Origin: Alisma plantago-aquatica
Taxonomy: Eukaryota > Streptophyta > Magnoliopsida > Alismatales > Alismataceae
Direction of reading: 5' to 3'
Assembly (NCBI GenBank): GCA_963693085.1
Contig: OY856414.1
Location: forward strand, 261,172,001-261,236,000
Length of the DNA: 64,000 bases
The notes under the pieces: generated by a model
The model's input: the letters and a program-made list of their open reading frames with translations, nothing else
Told to the model about the DNA's origin: nothing
The model's database searches: none
In this document: positions 46,391-57,072 of the stretch, piece after piece
How the letters are laid out: the number at the start of each line of letters is the position of its first letter
Position numbering within the stretch: position 1 is the first letter of the stretch
Position numbers and translations under genes: made by a program

Positions 46391-47960
46391 ATCTCCCCCT
46401 TTTTGAAGATGACAAACATTTCCTAAAATATGAAATAAGGAAATATAAAGCATGTGAGTTTCATACTTGAAGATTACCTTTTGTAGCCATTCTTGTTTGA
46501 CAAGTGAGTGCTGGTCATCAAGATGAAACTCATTTATATTTATATTTTTGATTTTATATTCTTTCTCCCCCTTTGTCATTTCAAAAAGATATCCAGGTTA
46601 AACATTTTATTTCTTCTCCCCCTTAATTTTATATTAAGCTCCCCCTAAAATAGATATCCTATTAGGAACATGGTTTTATGTCTAATTTATCCACAATTTG
46701 TTTCTCAATCATTTGCAAAGGATGCTAAGCCTTGAAATGATATGAGATTCCCTTAAGCTTATGAATGTATATTTATTTCTCATCTATCAAGGGATGTTAA
46801 GCCCTAAATTAAATGAGAGTCCTTTTAATCTTAGAGTACTTAAAAAATAATGTCTCCAACCAAAACAAGGGATGTTAAGCCCTGATTTGTTTAGAGAGTT
46901 CCTTTAAGAGCAAGATATATCATTTTGATGAAATTCTTTTTCATACAAATTACTTTTAAGAATCCGAAGGTCATAAAAAACTCCAAATGATGTTAACAAT
47001 GTAATCTTCATAATCAAATAATCAAATTTGTTTTTATAATCTCCCCCTTAATCTTACAATTTAAGCAATTTAAGACTTTTAAGGTCACAAATGATAAATT
47101 TTTGATTTTGACCTTTATCAAAAGTATGCTAAGATTAAGTTCAATAAATTGATGTCAAATAAGCATTTTGTCAAAGCTTATTTTAGGTCGCCCTTGACTA
47201 CGACCATAGCGCCCCTTGGTCAATTTTAATTTCAACCAAGAGGCAAATTCTGCAGATTTCCAATTAAGCATTTAAATCAATTTTGATGCGTATTTCAATG
47301 ATACTAATCATGAAAGCACAATGAATATTTCAAATCTTTTAAATATATCAATTGAAAACATTATATTCTTTGCAAGCATTTCTAAGAGATATATCATCAA
47401 TAGATTCTTTTGCTTGCCTATGTAATGATAGAACAATAAAGGCATGTTATGATAAAACAGAAATTTTCTTTAAGCTAAGCATAATTTTGGTTTTTGACCA
47501 AATTAATTGCACATAATCTTTCAAGGATGATTTTCATAATTTATACTTTATTGTTCAGTCATTAACCACAAATAGATAGCAATTTTGACCAATTTCAAAA
47601 GAATTCAGCAATTGTACAGTATTCTGAAGAACAATGATATGCTCGGTCGACAATTTCTCGACCGAGGTTCACTCGGTCGACAAATTCTCGACCGACCGAA
47701 TTTCTGGAAAGTGTTCAGAATTCTATTTCAAGTACAATATAGACTGTATCTAATTCAATTATTTCAAAGATCAGTTTGAGATAAACATATGAATATCAAA
47801 GTAACATTTAGATTATATCTTAACTAATCATATTCAAATCTTTTAAGTTTTGATTAACCTTAATTGATATAAATTTGTTATCCCTATATGTTAAGTTGAG
47901 ATAGACATAAAGATATGCAAATTAAAGTCTTTGGTCATATCTCAACTTAGTCTAACCAAT
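46391..47960 (-). other. Element H AT-rich spacer with repeated polypurine tracts and a 72-78 bp repeat
   Basis: No coding sequence is visible. Polypurine tracts (minus AGGGGGAG) occur at the 3' LTR edge (about 46393) and again near 46565, 46615, 46641 and 47041. Three diverged direct repeats headed GGATGYTAAGCC start at 46720, 46792 and 46870. A GGTCGAC/TCGACCGAG inverted-repeat block like that in the LTR lies at 47642-47700. Multiple PPTs are a described Sirevirus feature. Confidence 0.75.
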
Positions 47961-48911
47961 TCAATTTGGGGGTTTTGGAACCCATACTAACTCAACATTC
48001 CTTTTCTTGTATGGGCATGAAAAAGAGTAATGTCCAAGATGTGAGCAATAATGGCAACATATAGAATCAACCTCAAGTCTTTTTCTATAGTTTTGTTCTA
48101 GGTTGTTCTTTGGTACAAATGTGACTTGATGTTCTCGTGTCTTTTTCCAACTAGGTTGTTGATGAGTTTTCCCTTTGGGCTTATAACCTAGTCCTCTTCT
48201 CCCTATTTGATGATAGGAATCATCCAATATTCTATCAAGGATTCCATTGTCGCTTAACCTACTAACTTCTTGTTGCAACTTAGCGATCTCATCCATTCTA
48301 TTCTTAATATCGAGTTTTGCTTGATCTAGATTAGATGATAAAGAATTCCTTTCTTTTACTATATTATCATAATCTAGATGTGTACACAAGATAGGTTGTT
48401 TTTGAAAATCATTTAACTTTGCAAGCAATTCAACCTTTTATTGATATAGAAGATCATAATTTGTCTCTAAAGTAAAAATCTTCACTTCACTACTACTTAG
48501 AGATGATTTCAAAGTACGATTATCAGAAACAATACTATCTTTTTCAAAACCAAGAGTATTCAATTTAGCATATAAATCGTCATTTTCGGATGTAAGAGCA
48601 AGAAGTCTAGCATTTAACTCATCGTTTGTTTTATTAGACTTCTTTAATTTCTTCTTGCACTCAATATACTTATTGTGAGTTTCTTCAAGGCTAGAAATTA
48701 GCTCTTCTTTAGATAAATCAAGAAGGCTTACCTCTTCTTCTTCCTCCTCATTGGTTGTAGCAATGAAACACTTCTTATGGACCTCTTTCTTCTTTTCTTT
48801 CCATGGACAGCCGATTGTTGTATGGTTCGTTCCTAAACACCAATTGCAGCTTGTTGAAAGTTGGTCCAAGTTGCTCCTTTGCCTGCGGTTGTAGTCACCT
48901 CCACCCTTCAT
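47961..48911 (-). pseudogene. Element H truncated gag-like ORF (coiled coil and two zinc knuckles)
   Basis: One frame runs from ATG 48909-48911 to a stop at 47961-47963, with a single internal TAA at 48438-48440. In order it encodes a knuckle (CNWCLGTNHTTIGCP, residues about 22-36), an acidic stretch (TNEEEEEEVSLLDLS), a coiled coil of roughly 150 residues spanning the internal stop, a basic linker (GYKPKGKTHQQ) and a second knuckle (CCHYCSHLGHYSFSCP). It ends VELVWVPKPP. The N-terminal capsid (UBN2-type) domain of Sirevirus Gag is absent: the ATG is only 33 bp past the PBS. It might still bind RNA or other Gag if read through, but this is inference. Confidence 0.82.
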
Positions 48912-48944
48912 TCTTCAAGACCTGGTTAGGGTTCCTTGAAGCCT

Positions 48945-48956
48945 GCTCTGATACCA
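48945..48956 (-). other. Element H primer-binding site (tRNA-iMet)
   Basis: The plus strand gctctgatacca is a perfect match to the complement, 2 bp from the LTR edge at 48959. Confidence 0.95.
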
Positions 48957-48958
48957 AT

Positions 48959-50377
48959 TGAAAACTACTAGAGGGGGGTGAATAGAGTTTTATAGAGATT
49001 TTAACAATTATTGAACTCAAACAACCAACCACATAAATATTGGACAAGGAGACACAGGGTTTAGAGTGGTTCCAACTATAGCAAATACTATAGCCGTCAG
49101 TCCACTACCCGGTTTCTTACCCAACCGGGATTTGAAAATAAATTTATTTTATTACCTCGCAAGGACTTTACATAAAATACAATTTCTTTTCCCAAACCCT
49201 TCAAGCAGCCTTCACCTAGAAGTAATCGCCCAACCTTGAAGCAGCCTTCCCTTGAAGTAGGTGCACCAACTCCCGTTGCACCAGCCTTCTGAAGTAGCTT
49301 CCCGTGCGATAGCCTTTTTGAAGTAGCTTGAAGTCCCCTTCTCCACCTGAGAAGTCAACCCTCTCCAATCCGCAGCCTCCAACCCTAGGAGTAGCAAGGA
49401 GAGTACAAAGGATAAAAAGGAAAAAGAAGGAAAATAGAAATTACAATACCGTTGTAAGCACAAGGCTTGATTTTCCTATATCAAGCGTTTAGATCTCCTA
49501 ACCAATGTGTATGACAATGTGATTGTAGTGGATAGGAGATACTAGCCTATAGGACACGAAATGGGAGCAATAGGAATGAATGGCAAGTGTAGGAATTGCT
49601 CTATTGCTCTAAAACAGATTGCAAGTGAGTATTCAAGCTCAAGTATAGCACAAGTATATCTTAGGTGTATTTTGGTGTCCTAAGGCATGTCCTATTTATA
49701 GGAATGGCCTATGGATGCTTAAGGACGTTCTAGACAACTTCTAGGGGTTTCTAAGTGCTTAACTAGCCGTTAGGTATAAGTTAGGTGCGTTAGTAACGGC
49801 TAGTTGCTTTATTCTGCAGTTGCTGTCAGAGACCATCTCGGTCGACAATTTGTCGACCGAGATACCTACTCGGTCGAAGTTTTGTCGACCGACAGGCTCT
49901 CTGGATCAACGTTCATTTGCAGCTGCCAACTACTTTATCAGCTGTGTCTAACGGCTACTTGGGTCAATCTCGGTCGAGAAGTTTGTCGACCGAGAGTGTC
50001 TCGGTCGAGGAGTGTGGTCGACCGAGATTGACTCTGTTTTCAATCTTTTAATTAACCACTAAGCATGTGTATGAGTGTGCATATGTGATCCTATTTGAAG
50101 GGGATGACCTATCTAAGTGTGGTGTTTAGCTAGGAAGATCCAACGCTTGATTTACATGCAATCTAAGTACTTGTACATTATATATTTGTACAAGTTTTTA
50201 CAACAGTGATTACATTGCATGGAAATATAAATATGTAAGCTTTTTTTGGATTTTCCCTAGTTGCTTTGTCATCCACCTTAATCCTGCACACTCAAGTAGC
50301 TCGTTAGATCAACAAGAATGAAATGTTTGTCATCATCGAAACAAAGGGATTTATCATAATGTCCAATTTATCCAACA
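48959..50377 (-). repeat. Element H 5' LTR
   Basis: Partner of 44971-46390. It keeps the consensus TATA form TATAAATA at 49693-49700 on the minus strand, where the other LTR has TATATATA. The GGTCGAC palindrome cluster is at 49835-50030. Confidence 0.94.
49693..49700 (-). promoter_or_regulatory. Putative TATA box of the element H 5' LTR
   Basis: The minus strand reads CCTATAAATAGG, about 680 bp from the LTR start and just downstream of the palindrome cluster. Confidence 0.65.
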
Positions 50378-51586
50378 ATAGTGTGGTCATGGATAAAAGG
50401 AATGTAGGATAGGGATGGGTTCTCAAATATTTAGGCATTGCGCTTGAACTTTTGTTGTGATGTTTACCTTATAAAAATCATATCTTTCTTTGTGTCAAAA
50501 AAATCTTCTTCCTTCTTTATCCCATCAACTTCACCTTTTGGGGGTCGAGAGGGATTTTGTCACCTCAGCGGTTATTGGGACTATACTAGTGTTCAAGAAA
50601 AGAGCAATCTAATGGGCCTCTGGTTGAAATGCCTTTGGTTGAAGTTGGCAGGGACTACACATGTAACACATAATGAACACCATTAATGAGTTGTCATATG
50701 GATATCCTTGCATTATGAATCTTGAGTGATGTCATTCTCCTGCTTATCTAGTGTTGGATGGTGGAATTAAGGGGACATTAGTTTGTTGTTCTGATTTTCA
50801 TTGTGGAGGGCCTTCTTGGGGGAGAATATTCTTGGATCATCTTGGTTTGTTTCTGATTCTCCCCTTGATACTACTATCAAACTGTCAATCCACACTAAAA
50901 CTTCAAGTCATTTGGGTCAATTGTCTATGGGACTAGGTGAAGTACGAACTCCTTGATCTTCCCATGATGTTTTGAAATTCAGATCGACATGATTCAAAAG
51001 AAGTATGTGGTACAAAATGGGAGAATATGTTGTGTTCAAGGATGAGCCACTCCACACATATTATATCAACTAATAAGTCAAGAGTAGTTTCCCCTTTTTT
51101 TGGAAAATTTGAAAGGGATACTCCTCAGTCTTTTACAATCTCCTTCTGATCAAAGATACATGTGGTTGACTCTTTTTACTTTTATGATTGATTCTTAGTG
51201 ATAGATCCTACCCTTAGCTTGGGTGAGATAGATGAGTTTTTCAATTTTGTGATGAGATGTAGTTGACAATGTCATGGTGGGAAAAAGTAAAGATGGTGGA
51301 GGTGGGATGCAATGATGTTTAAGATATATATTGTGTCCCTTAGGTAACCATCCCAAAAGGTTTTTCCAAAAGAGGAGGGAAAGGTGGAGATTTGAGTGTT
51401 TGATCAAGATTATTGTAGCCCCTTCTAGTCTAGTGATTGTGCTCAATTAAATGACTTCCTTCCTAGGATGTCCTCATCAAGTGGGGTTATAAAACAAAAC
51501 CTTTTGCATCATCCATGACACTCTAATTTTCTCCTATGTTTGTTAGTTTCTCTTGGGGGTTCATGCCCCTAGGAAGCGGTAAGTAG
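50378..51586 (-). other. Element F upstream part (or older host DNA), no recognisable gene
   Basis: This is the sequence continuing element F past element H (upstream of Tat gag on the minus strand). Short open frames occur on both strands, but none carries a motif I know. It is probably the decayed gag N-terminus and leader of F. Confidence 0.5.
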
Positions 51587-51931
51587 TCAATGGGGAGGAA
51601 GCCTTAATTGGGAATCTCCCAGTTGATCATTAAACTGGGTATAAGTCGTAGTCGAGTTCAGATCATATTCTAGGACTATAGATGTAGAGGAGAAAAGTAC
51701 AAGATGGTCTAATTTAAAGTTATAGTCCAAGACCATAGATGTAAGCATGAGAGGAGCTAGATGGTCCAGTTGTAGGGCGTAGTCCAGAACCAGATGTAGG
51801 TGTGAAATCACATGATGGTATGATTTAAATTCATAGTATAGAACCATATATGTAAGTGTGACATCCGTTTCCAACCATCGATTAAGATTTATGCAGAAGC
51901 GGTCATTAGCGGTGGAAGTACTAAAAATCAC
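51587..51931 (-). repeat. Degenerate tandem repeats of about 55 bp, open in one minus-strand frame
   Basis: From about 51660 to 51856, four imperfect units share (T)AGTCCARRACCATAGATGTAAG, then GATGGTC(T/C)A. The minus-strand frame 51587-51931 stays open through them and encodes a repeating peptide of the type MVLDYNFKLDHLV. It crosses the start of the element J LTR, so as a whole it cannot be an ancestral gene. The repeats belong to the older sequence left of 51857. Confidence 0.55.
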
Positions 51932-54900
51932 TAAAAATTAAATTTTTTTACAAAGAGATCCATAAACTGAAAAACTCTTTTCATAAAAACCAAAGTAAGT
52001 TATTTACATTCTGGTTCATCAGTACATCTCTTGTACCATTCCTTCTCGAGTGTTACAAGCATCAATTGCCCTGTTAGACTATACAAAGGCAGTATAAAAA
52101 TCTCGAGGCAACAAGCCAAAATCTCAGATCGATATTAAATTAACTACTGACTCCTAGGACCTGAGAGTACAAAGATGAAATATAGGACTCTCTATTTACA
52201 GGACATGACAACCAGTGTTTCCACCTGAGGATTCACTATTCTCCTAGGTTCTGCTGCTACTGCTGCTGTTCTTCCCTTGCTGTAGGGTTCCTACCTCTTC
52301 TTCGGTGTCTACCTAAAAAGTTGGATCCCACGGGGGTGAGACAATTAAAAATTGTCCCAGCGAGAGATATAACTCTCCGCTAGAAACATTATTATTGCAG
52401 ATAATAGAATAAAACTGAGCAGAAGAATCATAAGTATTCAACATCAGCTAAATTACTGACTAAACAATTTAGAGCAATATTCTCTATTCAAGTCATTTCA
52501 GCTATATCTTAAAAGACCAATATGTCATGTATTTAATAAGGAATATGAAGAACATGTATAACATTTATCCAACTAAGACATACTAAGCAATGTATCATCA
52601 ACCATTGATTCTCATATTTCAGCCCTAAGCAAATATGCTACATGGCTGATTACATTTTACAAACATACTTAAGCCCTGAGGAGATGAGGTATACCGCTCA
52701 TACTCCAACCGACCATTGTGATATTGAAATTGGTACCATACATAGGTCAATAGAAGAGCCAGATTCCCATGACCTCATCTTCCTCAATCAGTGTGAGGAC
52801 CAACTACATGACATCTAGTATCTCTGCCAAATAGCTTTCTAGGGTATACTGGCAACTTCACTATTAGAGTTATAGTGGCATGATGTACTCTCTTCGCAAT
52901 CGAGAGATATTATATTTATATCACATCGATCCAACATTAACATCATCGGGAGATTGGTGATACCTCCATCCCGGCATATATATAATGAAGGATTGAGAGA
53001 TTTAATATTTATCTCACATCAATTCCTCCATTAGGGCGTAAGGATATTCGCGCCCATAACCCCACATACTCAAAAGTATGCCCTCCAGGAGTTCCCATAG
53101 GAAAACCTATTTCACCATCACTAAACTACGGACGATGATGGATCTATGGTCAGGGCTCTACATGATATCATTTCACTTGATTATTTAAGTACATTACAAT
53201 ATTCTTTTAGCATCAAACATGTTTACAAACATAAACCATTATAACAATTTCTATAAAGAATGAGAGTTATTTCTATCAAGTTCTCTTCACAAATTTATTA
53301 ACATTGGGATCTCAGTCCCTTATCATCTCATCATCATGATTCAATAATATGGTTGTTCAAACCCTTAGATCATCAAAACACTTGTTACCACTTTAACAGG
53401 TAACTTAATGCCTTCAGGTCATCTGACCAATGTAAACATAATAATTGCAATGTAGGTATTTCACATGGTTCTTATAGCCCATTAATCTCTCTTGTTACCT
53501 CTTACTAGGAAACACAACATATTATGGCTCACAAGGCTCATAAAGCATTTTCAATAAATAAAGCATCATAGCTCATACCTGGCTATGTTCATCATCTCAT
53601 AAAACCTACATGATTAGTACAGATGATAACAGTTACATCAATTTCATGTTAGCACTATACAAAAACAATTATAGCATCACTATTCAAGGGTAACACCACT
53701 ATTCCCTTACTAGGGTTAGGGTTTCCCTTTTTATTTCACTCAAGGTTACTCATCCCCTTTTCTTAATTAGGACCAATGATTCATCATTTCATTGTCCAAG
53801 ATTAGAGTTTCATGCTATATAGTATAACTCAGAATTAGGGTTTCACATACAGCTTCACCTTATTTAGAATTAGGGTTTACTATTCACATCACATCACCCT
53901 AGATTAGGGTTTATATTCAATAACCCACAATTAGGGTTTACTATTCACCCCAAATAGAGTTGATAATCAAAATACCCCAAATTAGGGTTTCTCATATCGT
54001 TACCCATAATTAGGATCATACCATCACCATGGATTAGGGTTTCACCTATCATTGTCCTCAATTAGGGTTAGGGTTCATCAACCTTATTAATTAGGGTTTC
54101 ATGATCTCTTTCATGAATCATACCCTAATTACACATTCATATATGTTGAAAGTATTGAAACATAACCACTACATGATTATCATTCATGTAGGAAGTCCTC
54201 TCTCTCTCATCCTCTATAAGATGATACTTACTTCAGACTTAATTAGATTAGTTCAACTCAATCTTGAATGAAGAGTTGACACAATTGATTATGTCATTAC
54301 TTCCATAATCATTAAAAATTAATTATTCAAAGGGTACTAATCACTTTATCTCATTAGGGGTACAATTATTATAATCACTATTGATTTACATCATGTAATG
54401 TTCAATTAAACAATTGACCTTTAACCACTTTAAGTGTTCGTATGGTTTGGTCAATTACCTTCCAAAGGATCTTGGTCACTTAGACCCCAAACGATCTTGA
54501 CCAACCAGACCTCAAACGCTCTTCCTTGAATGACCTTCAAATGGTCTAAGACCGTTTAGACCTCCAAACGGTCTAGGTCTCATGGTTTGAAAACCGTTTA
54601 GAAATTGTATACTCAAAACCGTTTAGCCAAAAGTGTTCTTGAGATTGATTGAGTTTCAAACGGTTTGGGATAGTTTGGTCCCAAATGGTCTTGAGACCGT
54701 TTGGTCCAAACCTCCTCAAAACCGATTGGACCAAAAATGGTCTCAACCACTCAAATTAATTTAGGGTTTCCAAGATTGATTCCCTCATCGATTGAATCCA
54801 TGTAACCCCTCATCAATTAAACCTAAACATAATACTTCAAGTGAGCTTAATAATTATCCTTCAATTGATTTTACTTCCAATTAATCATCAATTAGGGTTT

Positions 54901-57020
54901 TGAACCCAGTTGGATTAGGGTTTGAAATCGATGAACCTTCAATATTAGTCATTGTGAAACTAATTACTTTGAAATCATTGGACCACCATTCAAATTGGGC
55001 ATGACCTGACCTCAAACGGTCTTGAGGTTGTTTGGATGGCCTCAAAATGGTCTTGAGGTTGTTTGGATGACCTCAAAACGGTCTTGAGACCATTTTCCCA
55101 TTGCAACATGAAAAAATTGGTAGAATTCAATCAGGGTTTAGGTCATTGAATTGATCACCAAATCAACTATTGATTGTGCTTCAATTTGGTATCATTGGAT
55201 CTTCAATTACCCAACCATACTTAACCCTAGACTTCCAAACGGTCTTGGTTGACCTCCAAATGGTCTTGAGACCGTTTGGGTGATCTCCAAACGGTCTTGA
55301 GACCGTTTGGGTTAATCAACCCAAAATTCTAAGTCAAATAATTAGAATGTCAGCACTTAACCCGATTAGGGTTTGGTAATTTATGGTCCTTCAACTAATG
55401 AACCCTTTGGAATTAATCAAATAAAATTAATGGATCATAAAACATCATCATTAGCATCAAATCTCCAAACGGTCAACTGTGGTCAAATCTTACAAATGGT
55501 TTGAAACCGTTTACTCCCAAACAGTTTGATGAAACCGTTTACTTCCAAACGGTTTTGATGAAACCATTTAAGTTCAAACGGTCTTGTGGAAACCGATTGA
55601 GCACTTTTGTTGAAACCGTTTGGAATAGGATTTTCTTGGGAAAAGTGTACAAGATGATGTCATCATCATCTTCCTTCATTCATCCAAGAACTATTGCCAT
55701 TTTCATGGAAAATACAACAATGAATCAAAGGAAGTTCAAAATAGAACAAAATGAACAACAATTCATGGAGGATTGAATGCAATATCAATGTTTAAGGGTT
55801 TAAGTTATATAACCCGCATTCTAATCTGATTCCAAGCTCCAAGCTCCAAGCTCCACGACTCCAATGGTGGATGAAGCTTTGACAACTTCCCAAGGTCCGT
55901 TCTCATGCTTTTGGTTGAAATAGTTGGCTAGAGTTGAAGATTGAATGGAGAAAATAAGAAATCAAGCATTGATTTTCGGTTTTCACCATGAAACCAAGGT
56001 GAAAGAAGGTTAAGAACTTACCAACAGGTTGGGGGTCGTCCTATTCCTGTTCCTAAGCTCTCTTGTGGTCATCCAAAGCCAGAAGAGAAAATGAATTCTA
56101 AAAAATATCTTTAAGTGGGTGGGAATTGGGATATGTATAAGGAAATCCAAGGAAAGAGAAAATGGAATTAATTCCTTTAATTTCCAAAATTATTTACACA
56201 AATTCCCCTTCAATTCCTTGGCCACGAATCCATCTTCTTCCCCTTGCAAAACCTCTTCATTATCCAAGAATTAAAGGAAAATAAATTAAGCATCTTAATC
56301 ATATTATACTAATATCCCATTTTAGTGGATATTACTTTTTATTAACTTAATGTGAGTGGAGTCTCCACTCACTCAAGATCTTTTTGTGCCTTTGCAAGGC
56401 ACAATCTCGCCCAACCCTTTGCAAACCCATCCCTCAACTTTTGGTTGAAGGGCTCTTAAATTAATATATTTCTTTTTGCATTAATTTGAAATAAAGTTCC
56501 ATTTATGCTTAAATCTTGATTATTTTAAAATCAAGATTCTCTCTCCTCCGAAATAATTCAAATCAGGCGCCCCTCTCATTTTATTTTTTATATATGATGC
56601 CAAGAAACATGGGGGACCCTCTAGAAGTGGTAATTTGCATATTGAACCCTAAGTTTTGGGTAAATTGCACATTACACCAAAACTACATTTTAATGCACAA
56701 AAATGCTCAGTAAGCTCTATCTTGGTGTTCAAGCTTGTGGAAACCATACCACCACATCAGTCTCATTGTTATGATGTCTCAACATCTAAGGAATATTATA
56801 TCATGTACAATTTGCAAGTTAACCCCTCAACTTGGGTAATTTTCACTTTAGTCCAAAACTAACAAAACAATGTTTCAACATTATTCAAAAAGGACTAAAA
56901 TTGAAATATAAGTTCCTCTTGGGCCTTAATTACTTTTCAAGAAATAAGCGCAAGAATCTAATCAACTTTATTAGGCAAAACACCTAGGGTTAGAACATAA
57001 CCCAGGTCAGGGATGTTACA
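51857..57020 (-). repeat. Element J 3' LTR, about 5.16 kb
   Basis: It starts TGTGACATCC and ends GGATGTTACA, which are mutual inverted ends as in chromovirus LTRs. A PPT-like segment and the 3' end of an integrase gene on the minus strand lie directly to the right. It contains a TTAGGGTTT-rich segment (about 53700-54150) and a dense array of CAAACGGT/ACCGTTTG motifs (about 54430-55630). The partner LTR is outside the window, so the length and absence of smaller insertions cannot be verified here. Short open frames inside (for example 55501-55776) have no known motif. Confidence 0.72.
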
Positions 57021-57072
57021 AATTATCCACCGCTTACAAGGATTTCATCCCCGAAATCATCAACAAAAACAT
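57021..57072 (-). other. Element J 3' untranslated segment and polypurine tract
   Basis: On the minus strand the stop codon of the J polyprotein is followed by GATTTCGGGGATGAAATCC and GTAAGCGGTGGATAATT, then the LTR start TGTAACATCC. The phrase TTTCGGGGATGAAATCC is a weakly conserved hallmark of Tekay 3' ends. Confidence 0.65.

Larger units (their letters stand above)
44971..50377 (-). mobile_element. Element H: young, non-autonomous Sirevirus-like copia element lacking pol
   Basis: It is a 5.4 kb element with near-identical LTRs (44971-46390, 1420 bp; 48959-50377, 1419 bp). By eye about 11 substitutions and one indel separate them, under 1%. A perfect tRNA-iMet PBS, a PPT and a perfect TSD frame an internal region of only 2.57 kb. 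That region holds a C-terminal gag-like piece and an AT-rich spacer. I find no protease, integrase, RT or RNase H motif. The gag type (coiled coil between two Cys-His motifs, WVPK end) and several AGGGGGAG tracts place it with Sireviruses. Its integration is recent, so its proteins must have come from a related autonomous copy. Confidence 0.92.
44966..50382. repeat. Target-site duplication of element H (44966-44970 and 50378-50382)
   Basis: A perfect 5 bp direct repeat, ATAGT. Confidence 0.93.

Noticed and set aside
53690..54150. Interstitial telomere array
   Set aside because: The TTAGGGTTT units are separated by 25-45 bp of unrelated sequence, so this is not a telomere repeat tract.
54430..55630. 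CRISPR-like array
   Set aside because: Repeats occur in both orientations with irregular spacing and no constant repeat unit. The context is a plant LTR.
56620..56880. Possible small inserted element marked by two similar AATTTGCA...CCAAAACTA segments
   Set aside because: The two segments are diverged direct repeats without terminal inverted repeats or a clear target duplication, so an element cannot be supported.
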